Numbered from the stretch's first letter, positions 7,454 through 17,100 are shown. The stretch is 64,000 nt of DNA from Ruminococcus flavefaciens (GCA_023667315.1 JAMPAI010000010.1:1-64000); one strand, 5' to 3'. The notes: generated from the sequence alone by a model not told the origin. Made by a program: numbers and translations.

Positions 7454-9345
7454 TCCTCCACAATTTCGCTCAGTTCCAGCCAACGGTCTTCGAGTGCGGA
7501 TAATTCGGGCAGTATTTCGGCGATGCGGCGCGAAGCCTCGGTAATCTTACCGGCATCGGTCTCCGCTCCCGAAAAGACGCTTTCCAGACGCTGTTTTTCC
7601 TCTTCCAAGGCCGCCATCCGGGCGCTTATCTCCCCGTATTCCTGCTTTTGCTTGAACGTAGCCTTGGGTTTCTGCGTTGCCGGACGGTTATTCTGTATGG
7701 CCTGCTGCCGTTCTTTCTTCTCTTCCTGCTTCGCCTCCTTCTCTTTTTCGGCCTTTCTCTTCTTGTACTCGCCGTAGGTGCCGTACCAATCCTTTATCCT
7801 TCCATCGCCCTCGAACACGAAGATATGGTCGGCGATATGGTCTAAGAAGCTGCGGTCGTGGCTCACCATAAGCAGGCATCCCTGGTAATGGCTCAGAAAA
7901 TCCTCGAGCAGCATAAGCGTATAGACGTCTAAGTCGTTGGTGGGCTCGTCCAGTATCAGGAAATTGGGGTTCTCCATGAGCGTGCGCAACAGGTACAGGC
8001 GGCGGCGCTCCCCTCCGCTCAGGTTCGAGAAATAGTTATACTGCGTGGAAGGCTCGAACTGGAAATAATTCAGGAACTGGGAGGCCGAGATCTCGCGCCC
8101 GTCCTGCATCTTGACCACCTCCGCCACTTCCTTCACGATATCGATGACCCGCTTGTCCTCCTTCTGCGGAAGTCCGCCCTGGGTGTAATAGCCGAACTGC
8201 ACCGTCTGTCCCACCCGGATATGCCCTCTGTCGGGTTTCAGGTTGCCGGTAAGCATGTTCAGCAGCGTGGACTTGCCGATGCCGTTCCGTCCCACGATGC
8301 CGATTTTCTCACCTTTCTTGAAGGTATAGGAGAAGTCGTCCACCAAAGGCGTTCCGTCGAAACTCTTGCAGAGATTGCTCACCTCCAGTATCTTGTTGCC
8401 CAGGCGGCGGCTTTCCACGCTCAGTTCCGGCACCTGGTCGTCGATACGCTTCATCGCCTTTTCCCGTACCTGGTCGAAAGCATCCACCCGCGCCCTGGCC
8501 TTGGTGCCGCGCGCCGAGGGCATGCGCCGCATCCATTCCAGTTCGCGGCGGTAGAGGTTCCTGGCCTTTTCGATTTCGGAACGCTCTATGCTCTCGCGCT
8601 CGGCCTTCTTTTCCAGGAAGTAGGCGTAATTGCCTTTGTAAGTATAGATCCGGGCGTTGTCGATTTCCAGTATCTTGCTGCACACGTTGTCTAAAAAGGT
8701 GCGGTCGTGGGTCACCAGCAGCAGCGCCAGGTTCTGGCGGCGCAGGAAGTCTTCCAGCCACTCGGTCATCTCCATGTCGAGGTGGTTGGTGGGTTCGTCC
8801 ATCAGCAACAGGTCGGCGCCTTCCACCAGCACCCGCGCCAAGGCCGCCTTCTTCTGCTGTCCGCCCGAAAGCTCGCCCATCTTCTGCTCGGTCTTGGGCA
8901 GTTGCAGCCGGTACAGCACTTCCTTTACCTTTTCCTCGTAATCCCAGGCTTGCAGGCGTTCCATTTTTACAGTGGCTTCTTCGAGTGCCGCCTGCAATTG
9001 GGGCGTATTGCCCTGCTTCTCCATATCCCAGAGCAGCTGCTCGTATTCCCGGGCGGCCTGCAGGGCCGGAATCTGACCCGAAAAAACGAAGTCCATCACG
9101 CTCTGCTGCGGGTCGAACTGCGGCGTCTGGGGCAGGTAATCCATGCGGATGCCGTTTCGCGTAACCACCTGTCCGGCATCGGGCAGCACCTTGCCGCAGA
9201 TAATGTTGAGCAGCGTGGTCTTGCCGGCGCCGTTCTTGGCAACCAGCGCGGCCTTCTCGCCCTTTTCCAGGCCGAAAGTCAAGTCGGCGAAGAGGCGTTT
9301 TTCGCCATAGGTCTTGGATACGTTCTCAACCGAAAGATAGTTCAT
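7450..9345 (-). CDS. ABC-F family ATPase (Uup-like)
   Basis: A soluble protein of 631 aa with two ABC ATPase domains joined by a charged linker, the layout of ABC-F translation factors. Domain one has the Walker A region AKNGAGKTT (36-44), signature LSGGQQ and LLLMDEPTNHLD. Domain two has GRNGIGKST, LSGGERRR and LILDEPTNDLD. The C-terminal tail (about 545-631) is Lys/Glu-rich and then coiled-coil, as in Uup. Such proteins act at the ribosome; some protect against antibiotics, others tune initiation or mend stalled complexes. The gene overlaps the end of the upstream cytochrome c peroxidase gene by 4 bp (ATGA), so it is translationally coupled to the MbnP/MbnH-like pair. No antibiotic-resistance role can be assigned. 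Confidence 0.93.
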   Translation of the reverse strand: MNYLSVENVSKTYGEKRLFADLTFGLEKGEKAALVAKNGAGKTTLLNIICGKVLPDAGQVVTRNGIRMDYLPQTPQFDPQQSVMDFVFSGQIPALQAAREYEQLLWDMEKQGNTPQLQAALEEATVKMERLQAWDYEEKVKEVLYRLQLPKTEQKMGELSGGQQKKAALARVLVEGADLLLMDEPTNHLDMEMTEWLEDFLRRQNLALLLVTHDRTFLDNVCSKILEIDNARIYTYKGNYAYFLEKKAERESIERSEIEKARNLYRRELEWMRRMPSARGTKARARVDAFDQVREKAMKRIDDQVPELSVESRRLGNKILEVSNLCKSFDGTPLVDDFSYTFKKGEKIGIVGRNGIGKSTLLNMLTGNLKPDRGHIRVGQTVQFGYYTQGGLPQKEDKRVIDIVKEVAEVVKMQDGREISASQFLNYFQFEPSTQYNYFSNLSGGERRRLYLLRTLMENPNFLILDEPTNDLDVYTLMLLEDFLSHYQGCLLMVSHDRSFLDHIADHIFVFEGDGRIKDWYGTYGEYKKRKAEKEKEAKQEEKKERQQAIQNNRPATQKPKATFKQKQEYGEISARMAALEEEKQRLESVFSGAETDAGKITEASRRIAEILPELSALEDRWLELSEIVED

Positions 9346-10484
9346 GGCAGCAGCGTGTCTTGTACGAAAGGATCCGAAAATTCGGGATTACTTATAAAGG
9401 ATTCATCCCCCAGGGTAAGCAGAAAGGCCTTGAGGCACTCTTTCTCGCTCTCGGTAAGCTGGACGCCCCCCGCCTTTACGTGGTGCATGAGGGGCGATAT
9501 GTAGGGCGAATACTGCACGTTCTCGCTGTATTGGTCGATCACTTCGTCCAGGGTGGAGAAACGTCCGTCGTGCATATAGGGCGCCGTATAGGCGATGTTG
9601 CGGAGCGTGGGCACCCGGTACGCCCCCCGGTCGGATTCCTTGCCGGTAACGGAAAAACGGTCGTGGGGATCAGTGAAATGTTCCGGTGCGTCGAGGCCGT
9701 TGATCAGGTTGTCGTAAGTGGTAAAGAGCATATTGCCGTTCCCGCCGTGGCAGTGAAAGCAGTCGGCGCCATCTTCGGTGGTAAAGAGCACGTAGCCTTT
9801 CATTTCCTTGTCGCTCAACTGCACTTCGCCCCGCAGGTGGCGGTCGAATTTGCTTTGCGAGGACACCAACGAGCGCACGAACTGCGCCAAGGCCATGCAG
9901 ATGCGGTCGAAATTTACCGTAGGCGTGCCGAAAGCGGCCTTGAACAAGGGCGGATACATCTCGATGGAGGCGATCCGTTCCACGATCTCCTCTTTGGTAG
10001 CGGCGAACTCGGCACTGTCGAGCAGGGTGTTGGCAATCAGGGTTTCCAGCGTGCCTTGCGGATATTCGAGGGAGGAAGTCCAGCCTAAACCGCGTACATT
10101 GTAGGCCACATTGACCAGGGGAAGCGGCACGTGCGCCGTGTAGAGCCCCGCCGCCCCGCGCATTCCGCCATCCCTAAGGCGGCTGTTGTCAGCCCCCGCG
10201 TCGAAACCGTGCTCCTGCCGATGGCAAGAGGAACACGAGAGCAGGGAGTCGGCATCGCGCTTGCCCCCGATCCGGTAGTCGTAGAACAGGTACCGGCCCA
10301 GCAGCACGCCTTCGGAAGAGAGCCGGTTGTTGGCCGGGATATTGGTGGCCGTGGGAAAATACGGTGGCTGCGGAAAGTCGACATAGTGCACCTCGGCCGG
10401 TTTCTCAGGGCTTTCGACATAGCACGAAACCGCCAGCAAGGCCAGCAAGGGCAACAGCAGGAGTTTATCGAACCGAAAAGACAT
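9342..10484 (-). CDS. Di-heme cytochrome c peroxidase family lipoprotein (MauG/MbnH-like)
   Basis: A 380-aa envelope enzyme with two haem c sites, CSSCH (84-88) and CFHCH (242-246), and an N-terminal lipobox ending at Cys21. This is the bacterial cytochrome c peroxidase / MauG family. It directly follows and overlaps by 20 bp a gene for an MbnP-like protein. Known MbnH enzymes are di-heme proteins that modify a tryptophan of their MbnP partner, so the pairing suggests an MbnH role rather than simple peroxide removal. It also overlaps the ABC-F gene by 4 bp. Maturation needs a cytochrome c assembly system that is not in this window. Confidence 0.88.
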   Translation of the reverse strand: MSFRFDKLLLLPLLALLAVSCYVESPEKPAEVHYVDFPQPPYFPTATNIPANNRLSSEGVLLGRYLFYDYRIGGKRDADSLLSCSSCHRQEHGFDAGADNSRLRDGGMRGAAGLYTAHVPLPLVNVAYNVRGLGWTSSLEYPQGTLETLIANTLLDSAEFAATKEEIVERIASIEMYPPLFKAAFGTPTVNFDRICMALAQFVRSLVSSQSKFDRHLRGEVQLSDKEMKGYVLFTTEDGADCFHCHGGNGNMLFTTYDNLINGLDAPEHFTDPHDRFSVTGKESDRGAYRVPTLRNIAYTAPYMHDGRFSTLDEVIDQYSENVQYSPYISPLMHHVKAGGVQLTESEKECLKAFLLTLGDESFISNPEFSDPFVQDTLLP

Positions 10485-11217
10485 CGCGTGCGTTTTCTTT
10501 AATGATCAATTGGGCCTCCGGGTTCTGCATCACCGAGCCGCCGAATTCCCTGAAATCCCATACGGCAGGATTCCTGAACCAGTTGGCCACCTCCATGTTG
10601 ATCGTAAGGGTCTTGGTCAGTCCGTCGGTAAGGAAAAGGCGCAGGGTGTCGCGCAGGCATACCGCGTTGGTGTCCGTACCCGCATGAAAGCCAAAGGGAT
10701 AGAACACGGTGTCGGAGGCGTCGGGCGCATACCAGCCGTTCAGTTTAAGGTGGTGGTAGCCGCCCCCCATCGCATCGGGCCAGAACATCAGGCTCTCGGG
10801 CGCGTCGGAAAAATGCCCCGATTGGTTGTAGGCCGTGTTCAGGCCATACACGAATTCCACGTACTCATACACATCGGCTTCCAGTTTGCCCTCCAGATTC
10901 CACTGCAGCGTGGAGGGAATGTCCGAATCCACGTAATGCACGCGGTCGCTCTCTTTGGTAAATCCGCGGCGTTCCCCGTTGCGGTTCACGAACACCGGGT
11001 CGGACACGAAATACTGTATGTTGTCGATCCGCAGCACGTTCCCGGAGGCAATCGCATAGTCTCTGGTATCAAAAACCAAGGCCTCCCCCTCGAAGGTAAA
11101 CCCGAAATTAAAGGCCACCTTGCCGCTCATGCCGTCTTTCTTGCAGGAAACCATGCAGCCAAGCAACAGGCACAAGGCCAAGGGCAGGATCGCCTGTAAT
11201 CCACGCGAAGTTTTCAT
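10465..11217 (-). CDS. MbnP-like lipoprotein
   Basis: A 250-aa exported protein with a signal sequence and a cysteine at position 25 (or 21) that fits lipid attachment. The body resembles the MbnP family: a FNFGFTFEG start, a predicted beta-rich domain, and the segment LMFWPDAMGGGY that matches the methionine/tryptophan-rich core motif of the family. Family knowledge: MbnP proteins bind copper and carry a tryptophan oxidised to kynurenine by a neighbouring MbnH. The next gene is exactly such a di-heme enzyme, overlapping by 20 bp. The frame is open far upstream, but the start at 11217 is the one that yields the signal peptide and avoids the divergent uvrC gene. Confidence 0.8.
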   Translation of the reverse strand: MKTSRGLQAILPLALCLLLGCMVSCKKDGMSGKVAFNFGFTFEGEALVFDTRDYAIASGNVLRIDNIQYFVSDPVFVNRNGERRGFTKESDRVHYVDSDIPSTLQWNLEGKLEADVYEYVEFVYGLNTAYNQSGHFSDAPESLMFWPDAMGGGYHHLKLNGWYAPDASDTVFYPFGFHAGTDTNAVCLRDTLRLFLTDGLTKTLTINMEVANWFRNPAVWDFREFGGSVMQNPEAQLIIKENARDVFSVR

Positions 11218-11223
11218 AACCCG

Positions 11224-11261
11224 CGAAGTTATGCAATTCTGCCCTATCTTCCTTATCTTCG
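11224..11261. promoter_or_regulatory. Divergent promoter pair with TAnnTTCG boxes
   Basis: Two octamers, TAACTTCG on the minus strand (11224-11231, for the MbnP-like gene) and TATCTTCG on the plus strand (11254-11261, for uvrC), differ from the TAnnTTTG consensus at the same position. The minus box is 6 nt from its ATG, which would give an almost leaderless mRNA; the plus box is 28 nt before the uvrC start. Confidence 0.45.
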
Positions 11262-11289
11262 CGGGATAAAATTCCAAGGCGGCCTGCAT

Positions 11290-13086
11290 ATGATCGCGAT
11301 TTCCGAAGAACTGAAGCAAACCTTGAGCATACTGCCCGACAAGCCCGGCGTCTATCAGTATTTCGACGAGAACAACGAGCTTATCTACGTGGGCAAGGCC
11401 AAGAACCTGAAACGGCGGGTCAATTCGTACTTCAACCGGGACCACGAGGGCAAGGTGCTGGCCTTGGTAAGGAAGGTAAGGAGGCTGGAATATATCGTGG
11501 TGGATACCGAGGCCGACGCGCTGCTGCTCGAAAACAACCTGATAAAGCGCAACAAGCCCCACTACAACATCCTGCTCAAAGACGACAAGACCTACCCTTG
11601 GCTCTGCCTGTCGAACGAGGAGTTTCCGCGGCTTTTTCCCACCCGCCGCATCGTGCAGGACGGTTCGGTGTATTTCGGCCCCTACCCCTCGGTAAAGACG
11701 CTCAACACGCTGCTGGAAATCATTCACGAGATCTACCCCCTGCGCACCTGCCGCCACCGTCTGGACGAGAACTGCATCGCAAGCAGGAAAGTGCGGCTCT
11801 GTTTAGAGTACCACATGAAACGCTGCGCCGGCCCTTGCCAGGGATTGCAGACCCAAGACGAATACAACGAGCAGATAAGCCAGATAAAGGCCCTGATACG
11901 TGGGCATATCACGCCCGTGCTGCAATCGCTGACCCGGCAGATGATGCAGGCTGCCGAGGCGCTGGAATTCAAGAAAGCCCAGCTGTTCAAGACCAAGATC
12001 GAACTGCTGCAGAATTACCAGAGCAAATCCACGGTGGTGAACCCGAGCCTGTCGGATCTGGACGTGCTGGGCACCAAAGAAGACGGACAGAGCATCTATT
12101 TCAACTACCTGCACGTGGTGGACGGACGGGTGATCCAGGCGCACACCATCGAGGTGAAGAAAAAACTGGACGAGACGCCCGCCGACCTGCTCGAACAGGC
12201 CATCGTGGAGTTCCGCCAGCAATTCGACAGCAAGGCACCCGAAATCATCCTGCCCTTCCAGCCTTCGTTCGAACTGAAGAAGCTTAAGTGCACCGTGCCC
12301 CAGATGGGGGAAAAAAAGAAACTGCTGGAACTTTCGCTGCAGAACATCAAGTACTTTATCCTGGAGAAATCCAAGCGCATGGACCTTACCGACCCCGACC
12401 GCCGCGGCAAGGAACTGATGGCGCAGCTGCAGAAGGCCCTGGGCATGGAGAAACTGCCGCTGCACATCGAATGTTTCGACAACTCGAACTTCGAGGGCGA
12501 CTACCCGGTGGGGGCCATGACGGTGAGCCGCAACGGCAAGCTTTCCAAGCGGGATTACCGCCATTTCAACATCCGCACCGTACAGGGCGCCAACGACTAC
12601 GCCACGATGGAGGAAGTCTTTACCCGGCACTATGGACGGCTTATCGCCGAAGGGCAGCCCCTGCCCCAGCTCATTATCGTGGACGGCGGCAAGGGGCAGA
12701 TCACGTCGGCCTACAAGGTGCTGTCGGAGTTGGGTATCGAGAAGGAGGTGTTTTTAATCGGCATTGCCGAACGTCTGGAAGAAATCTACAAGCCGGGCGA
12801 CCCGCACCCGCTGCTGTTGGACAAGAAATCGGAGGCGCTGCGCCATATCCAGCTGCTACGCGACGAAGCGCACCGCTTCGGCATAACCCATTACAGGAAA
12901 CGCCATCTCAAGGGATTGATCAAGACCGAACTCACCGAAATCAAGGGCATCGGCGCCGACACAGCCTCCGTATTGCTGCACTATTTCCACTCGGTAAAGA
13001 AAATCAAAGAAACGCCCCTGGAAGAATTACAGGCCTGCGTGGGCAAGGCCAAGGCCGAACTGGTATGGAATTATTTCCACACTTAA
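11290..13086 (+). CDS. uvrC: Excinuclease ABC subunit C
   Basis: The nuclease of nucleotide excision repair, cutting DNA on both sides of a lesion in complex with UvrB. The 598-aa product has the GIY-YIG domain (about 14-95, with GVYQY and LIYVGKAKNLKRR), a cysteine-containing region (C-x-LEYHMKRCAGPC near 170), the UVR motif that binds UvrB (about 207-242), the RNase H-like endonuclease domain (about 385-530, with ECFDNSN and VDGGKGQ), and C-terminal helix-hairpin-helix motifs (LTEIKGIG). Length matches the family. Its stop overlaps the stop of the convergent psd gene by 4 bp. Confidence 0.98.
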   Translation: MIAISEELKQTLSILPDKPGVYQYFDENNELIYVGKAKNLKRRVNSYFNRDHEGKVLALVRKVRRLEYIVVDTEADALLLENNLIKRNKPHYNILLKDDKTYPWLCLSNEEFPRLFPTRRIVQDGSVYFGPYPSVKTLNTLLEIIHEIYPLRTCRHRLDENCIASRKVRLCLEYHMKRCAGPCQGLQTQDEYNEQISQIKALIRGHITPVLQSLTRQMMQAAEALEFKKAQLFKTKIELLQNYQSKSTVVNPSLSDLDVLGTKEDGQSIYFNYLHVVDGRVIQAHTIEVKKKLDETPADLLEQAIVEFRQQFDSKAPEIILPFQPSFELKKLKCTVPQMGEKKKLLELSLQNIKYFILEKSKRMDLTDPDRRGKELMAQLQKALGMEKLPLHIECFDNSNFEGDYPVGAMTVSRNGKLSKRDYRHFNIRTVQGANDYATMEEVFTRHYGRLIAEGQPLPQLIIVDGGKGQITSAYKVLSELGIEKEVFLIGIAERLEEIYKPGDPHPLLLDKKSEALRHIQLLRDEAHRFGITHYRKRHLKGLIKTELTEIKGIGADTASVLLHYFHSVKKIKETPLEELQACVGKAKAELVWNYFHT

Positions 13087-13754
13087 TCCGTCAATTCCGC
13101 CAACACGCTGAGGCCGCCCTTTACCTTCTGGTCTTTTTTGACCTTTATTTCCGCCTTGGCAGGAAAAAACAGATCCACGCGTGAACCGAACTTGATGAAG
13201 CCGAGCTCTCCGGCGGCCGAAACCTCCATGCCCACCTTGGCATAGGGCACGATGCGCCGCGCCACCGCGCCGGCAATCTGCCGCACCAGCACTTCCGCGC
13301 CCTGCGGCGTCTTTATAACCACCGTGTTCCTCTCGTTCAGCACCGAAGACTTTTCGTGCCAGGCCACCAAGTACTTGCCCGCATGGTAACGGCAGTAAAC
13401 CACCTTGCCCGATACCGGATAGCGGTTCACGTGCACATTGGCGGGCGACATGAATACCGATATCTTGGTGCAGGGACCCGCAAAATATTCCGGTTCGTCC
13501 ACCCGGGCTATATCCACGACCTTGCCGTCGGCAGGCGAAAGCAGGAGGTGAGATCCGGGGTCGGCGTGTTCCCTCCTCGGCATCCTGAAAAAGAACACCA
13601 CAATACCCCACAACACGATACAGAGCCCCCACAACGGCCACAGCAGCCAATGGTTTCCTCCTTCCATAAACGCCAGGGCGCCGGTAAGGAACATCAGCAA
13701 CGTAACCCAAAGGATACTGTTGGTGCCTTCTTTATGCAAATAATAGCCTGCCAT
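13083..13754 (-). CDS. psd: Phosphatidylserine decarboxylase, short form
   Basis: Converts phosphatidylserine to phosphatidylethanolamine in the inner membrane. The 223-aa proenzyme has two membrane segments near the N-terminus (about 13-30 and 35-53), the LLSPADGKVV motif, the FMSPANVHVNR motif, and the self-cleavage site FGSR near residue 190, where the serine becomes the pyruvoyl group. FGSR rather than LGST marks the short PSD type found in Bacteroidota. It is the last gene of the ugd-to-psd run and follows cdsA by one base, so the two successive phospholipid steps are cotranscribed (PssA is elsewhere). Confidence 0.95.
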   Translation of the reverse strand: MAGYYLHKEGTNSILWVTLLMFLTGALAFMEGGNHWLLWPLWGLCIVLWGIVVFFFRMPRREHADPGSHLLLSPADGKVVDIARVDEPEYFAGPCTKISVFMSPANVHVNRYPVSGKVVYCRYHAGKYLVAWHEKSSVLNERNTVVIKTPQGAEVLVRQIAGAVARRIVPYAKVGMEVSAAGELGFIKFGSRVDLFFPAKAEIKVKKDQKVKGGLSVLAELTD

Positions 13755-13755
13755 G

Positions 13756-14388
13756 CTAAAACAAATTCAAGATAAACCATATGAGCGAAGCCACGGGAGC
13801 GGCCAGCAAGACGCTGTCGAAACGGTCCATCATGCCGCCGTGTCCGGGCAGGAAGGAGCCCGAATCCTTGACCCCCGCCTTTCGCTTGAGTTTCGATTCC
13901 AACAAATCGCCCGCCATGCCCGCCACGATGGTGAACACCGAGAACACCAGCCAGCGCAGGCTGGCTGTACCGGGCAGAAAGAACATCTTCCAAAGGGAAG
14001 CGAACAGCATGGCGAACAAGAAGCCGCCCGCCGCGCCTTCCCAGGTCTTGGAGGGCGAAACCTTAGGGCACAGCTTGTGCCTGCCCCAAAGGCTTCCCGT
14101 AAGGTAGGCGAATATATCGGAACACCAAATCAATACAAAGAAACCGATCAGCCCGTAGGTGCGCATCATCACATCCAGCAGCCACACGCAGAACCAACCG
14201 AGCGTTACATAGAGCACGCCGAGCGCCTTGCCCCATCCCGTGGCGCAGAGGCGCGAAATCTCCACGCAGCAGAAAATCCATAGCAGGCACAGCAGGCCGA
14301 GCAGGTAAAACTCTCCGACCAAGGCCGCGCCCACAATGGCCGCCACGATGACCGCTCCGGTCAAGGTACGTTTCAACAGCTCGCTCAT
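13756..14388 (-). CDS. cdsA: Phosphatidate cytidylyltransferase
   Basis: Makes CDP-diacylglycerol from phosphatidic acid and CTP, the branch point of phospholipid synthesis. The 210-aa integral membrane protein has about six membrane segments, the SPSKTWEGAAGG motif, and the C-terminal CdsA signature running from KLKRKAG through the KDSGSFLPGHGG stretch to MMDRFDS. The start at 14388 overlaps the end of the LUD gene by 4 bp; a longer open frame upstream lies over that gene and is not used. The protein is shorter than E. coli CdsA (about 285 aa), lacking N-terminal membrane segments, as in many Bacteroidota. Confidence 0.95.
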   Translation of the reverse strand: MSELLKRTLTGAVIVAAIVGAALVGEFYLLGLLCLLWIFCCVEISRLCATGWGKALGVLYVTLGWFCVWLLDVMMRTYGLIGFFVLIWCSDIFAYLTGSLWGRHKLCPKVSPSKTWEGAAGGFLFAMLFASLWKMFFLPGTASLRWLVFSVFTIVAGMAGDLLESKLKRKAGVKDSGSFLPGHGGMMDRFDSVLLAAPVASLIWFILNLF

Positions 14389-15032
14389 TGTTCCTCCATA
14401 TGATCGATCAACACTAAATAGACCTGCTTCGGCCCATAGCCGAGTACAGGTGTTCCGTCCACATCCACGAAATGGCTCAAGCCCGTCCAGAGCGAGGTCA
14501 TGGACGGCATGTCCCCGGGCTTGCAGACTTTCCAGAACGTACGCAAATCGGGCAGTATCTGTTCGCTCAGGGCGATGAACACGATGGTGTCGGCCTGGGC
14601 GAAGATACGCCGGCCGGCCGATGAAGCGTCGAAAAGAATGCTCCCGTCGTTGGCGATCAGACAGCGGCAGGCGCAGATCCCCACGCTTTTGAGCACGCCG
14701 TCCAATGCTTCCCTTCCATAGGAGATGCCCGCCCATTGCAGGATGGGTTCCACCGATTCGTCATGGCAGAAGATATGGCCGTTCCATTGGTTGTCCTGCG
14801 TCAGGAACTGCAGGGACTGCACGGCTTCCTCCATGTTCTCGCAATACACGAAGCGGCCGCCCCTGTGCACGAAATTCTCCGCGAACACCACATCCAGTGT
14901 CGCGCCGGCCGGCACAAACACCGAACTGTCCAGGTCGATGGCACGCTTTACGGTTACCGGTGCGGCGGTAAGCGCCTCGCGGATACGCTTCAGGATGCGT
15001 TCTTTCGGGGTTATTTCCTGCATGGAGTCCAT
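14385..15032 (-). CDS. LUD domain protein (LutC/YkgG-like)
   Basis: A 215-aa cytoplasmic protein with the LUD fold seen in LutC and the C-terminal part of LutB, which belong to lactate-oxidation complexes. Visible features are the charged start helix, the GISYGREALDG region and the Asp-rich SVGICACRCLIANDGSILFD stretch near the centre (given in part), with a conserved TIVFIALSEQILPDL segment. LutA and LutB partners are not nearby. Instead the gene is locked between ftsH (4-bp gap) and cdsA (4-bp overlap), a layout also known from other Bacteroidales, so a different job linked to the membrane or proteolysis is possible. Start at 15032 or, two codons later, at 15023. Confidence 0.75.
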   Translation of the reverse strand: MDSMQEITPKERILKRIREALTAAPVTVKRAIDLDSSVFVPAGATLDVVFAENFVHRGGRFVYCENMEEAVQSLQFLTQDNQWNGHIFCHDESVEPILQWAGISYGREALDGVLKSVGICACRCLIANDGSILFDASSAGRRIFAQADTIVFIALSEQILPDLRTFWKVCKPGDMPSMTSLWTGLSHFVDVDGTPVLGYGPKQVYLVLIDHMEEQ

Positions 15033-15036
15033 AATA

Positions 15037-17100
15037 CTATGCCTGCGTAGGGGTTTCTTCTTCCGTATCTTCCAGCTTGGTTTCGGCCTGCGCGGAGGTT
15101 TCTTCTCCGGGACGTTTGCCGAATATCTCTTCCAGATCCTCGCGGAACATCACTTCCCGTTCTATCAGCAAGGCCGCCAGCCTGTCCAGTTTCTCGCGGT
15201 TCTCGCGCAGGATGCGCTTGGCCTCTCCGTAAGCGGTGGCAATCAGCGCGCGCACTTCGGCATCGATGGTTTCCGCCGTCTGCTCGCTGTAGGGCTTGCC
15301 TATCATGAATTCCTGCTCGCCGCTCGAATCGTAATAGCTCAGCGTGCCCACCTTGTCGTTCATGCCGTAGTAGGCCACCATCGCGTAAGCCTGTTTGGTT
15401 ACCTTTTCCAAATCGTTCAGGGCGCCGGTGGAAATCTGGCCGAACACCACTTCTTCCGAGGCCCGGCCGCCCAAGGTGGCCTTCATCTCGTCCTGCATCT
15501 GCTCCAGGGTGGTAATCTGGCGTTCTTCGGGCAGATACCAGGCCGCCCCCAGCGATTTGCCGCGCGGCACGATCGTCACCTTCACCAAAGGATGGGCGTT
15601 GGGTAGCATCCAGCTTACCGCCGCGTGTCCAGCCTCATGGTAGGCGATCACCTTCTTTTCTTCGGCCGAGATAATCTTGCTCCGGCGTTCCAAGCCGCCC
15701 ACGATACGGTCTATGGCATCCAGGAAATCCTGTTTCTCCACCTGCTGTTTCTTGCGGCGGGCGGCAATCAGGGCCGCTTCGTTGCAGACGTTGGCGATAT
15801 CGGCACCCGAAAAGCCGGGCGTCTGCTTGGCCAGGAAATCCACATCCACGCTCTCGCTGAGCTTGATCGGCTTCAGGTGTACCTTGAAGATGGCCTTGCG
15901 TTCCTCCAGTTCGGGCAGTTCCACGTTGATCTGACGGTCGAAACGTCCCGGCCGCAGCAAGGCCCTGTCGAGTATCTCGGCCCGGTTGGTGGCCGCCAGG
16001 ATAATGACCCCGCTGTTGCTGCCGAAACCGTCCATTTCGGTAAGCAGCTGATTGAGCGTGTTCTCGCGTTCGTCGTTGCCGCCCGTAAACGAGTTCTTGC
16101 CCCGGGCGCGCCCGATGGCGTCGATTTCATCGATAAAGATAATGCAGGGTGCCTTTTCCTTGGCGCTCTTGAACAGGTCGCGCACCCGCGAGGCACCTAC
16201 TCCCACAAACATTTCCACGAAGTCAGAACCCGATATGGAGAAAAAGGGAACCTGCGCCTCGCCCGCCACAGCCTTGGCCAGCAGGGTCTTGCCCGTTCCC
16301 GGAGGGCCTACCAGCAGCGCCCCCTTGGGAATCTTCCCGCCCAAGGAGGTGTAGCGCTTGGGATTCTTCAGGAAATCCACAATTTCCATGATTTCTTCCT
16401 TGGCTTCGTCCAAACCCGCCACATCCTTGAAGGTGGTGTTCACCTTGGTGTCTTTATCGTAGAGCTGTGCCTTGGATTTTCCGAAACTGAACATGCCCAT
16501 GCCGCCGGGACCTCCCATCGCGTTCCGTCCCACGCCACGGAATATCCACATCATCAATAAGATGGAGAAAACAATCCAGATCAGCATCGAGAACAGGCTG
16601 TTTTCCCAGAAACCCTTGCGCGTTTCGGGAACCGGCTCCACGGTGGGCGCATCCATAATGGCCTGCTTCGCCGAGGGCGACTTGCCTACGGTATCAGCCA
16701 TCTTACTGTCCCACTGCACCTTGCGCACATCCTGCTGGAACGATTCGAGCGTAAGGAATTTATAGACGTAGAACTTGGTGTTGCTGTGTCCGTCGGGACT
16801 GCGCAGGTCTTCGTACGCGGTGTCGTCATAGATGCGGTCGGTTTTCAGGAACACTTCGGCGTACTGGTTGTTCACTACCACGATATTCTCCACATCGCCT
16901 TTCCTGAGCATCTTCTCCACCTGATGCCAGGTGGCGTCGTAGCTGCGCTGGCCACCTACACCGCCCGACGAGAACTGCAGGTAAAGGAAAAAAGCCAGAA
17001 AAGCGGCGTATATCCAATAGATGGTCCGAAACCTGCCGCCCCCTTTCCGCTTGCCCTGGCCGGGTTTGCTCGGCATCGGGCTGTTCGTATTGTTGTTCAT
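15037..17100 (-). CDS. ftsH: ATP-dependent zinc metalloprotease FtsH
   Basis: Membrane-bound AAA+ protease that degrades misfolded and regulatory proteins. The 687-aa product has a first membrane segment (about 26-43), a periplasmic domain, a second segment (about 169-188), the AAA domain with Walker A GPPGTGKT (265-272), Walker [12 protein letters not shown] and the second region of homology ([10 protein letters not shown]), and the zinc site HEAGH (488-492). The N-terminus is longer than in E. coli and the tail is acidic ([11 protein letters not shown]). It begins immediately after the rsfS stop codon, with no spacer. Confidence 0.98.
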   Translation of the reverse strand: MNNNTNSPMPSKPGQGKRKGGGRFRTIYWIYAAFLAFFLYLQFSSGGVGGQRSYDATWHQVEKMLRKGDVENIVVVNNQYAEVFLKTDRIYDDTAYEDLRSPDGHSNTKFYVYKFLTLESFQQDVRKVQWDSKMADTVGKSPSAKQAIMDAPTVEPVPETRKGFWENSLFSMLIWIVFSILLMMWIFRGVGRNAMGGPGGMGMFSFGKSKAQLYDKDTKVNTTFKDVAGLDEAKEEIMEIVDFLKNPKRYTSLGGKIPKGALLVGPPGTGKTLLAKAVAGEAQVPFFSISGSDFVEMFVGVGASRVRDLFKSAKEKAPCIIFIDEIDAIGRARGKNSFTGGNDERENTLNQLLTEMDGFGSNSGVIILAATNRAEILDRALLRPGRFDRQINVELPELEERKAIFKVHLKPIKLSESVDVDFLAKQTPGFSGADIANVCNEAALIAARRKKQQVEKQDFLDAIDRIVGGLERRSKIISAEEKKVIAYHEAGHAAVSWMLPNAHPLVKVTIVPRGKSLGAAWYLPEERQITTLEQMQDEMKATLGGRASEEVVFGQISTGALNDLEKVTKQAYAMVAYYGMNDKVGTLSYYDSSGEQEFMIGKPYSEQTAETIDAEVRALIATAYGEAKRILRENREKLDRLAALLIEREVMFREDLEEIFGKRPGEETSAQAETKLEDTEEETPTQA

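Noticed and set aside
7450-9345. Antibiotic resistance by the ABC-F protein
   Set aside because: The Uup-like C-terminal coiled coil and general layout do not single out a resistance-type ABC-F, so no such claim is made.
11218-11757. A 180-codon upstream extension of the MbnP-like protein
   Set aside because: It would run antisense over uvrC and hide the signal peptide that starts at 11217.
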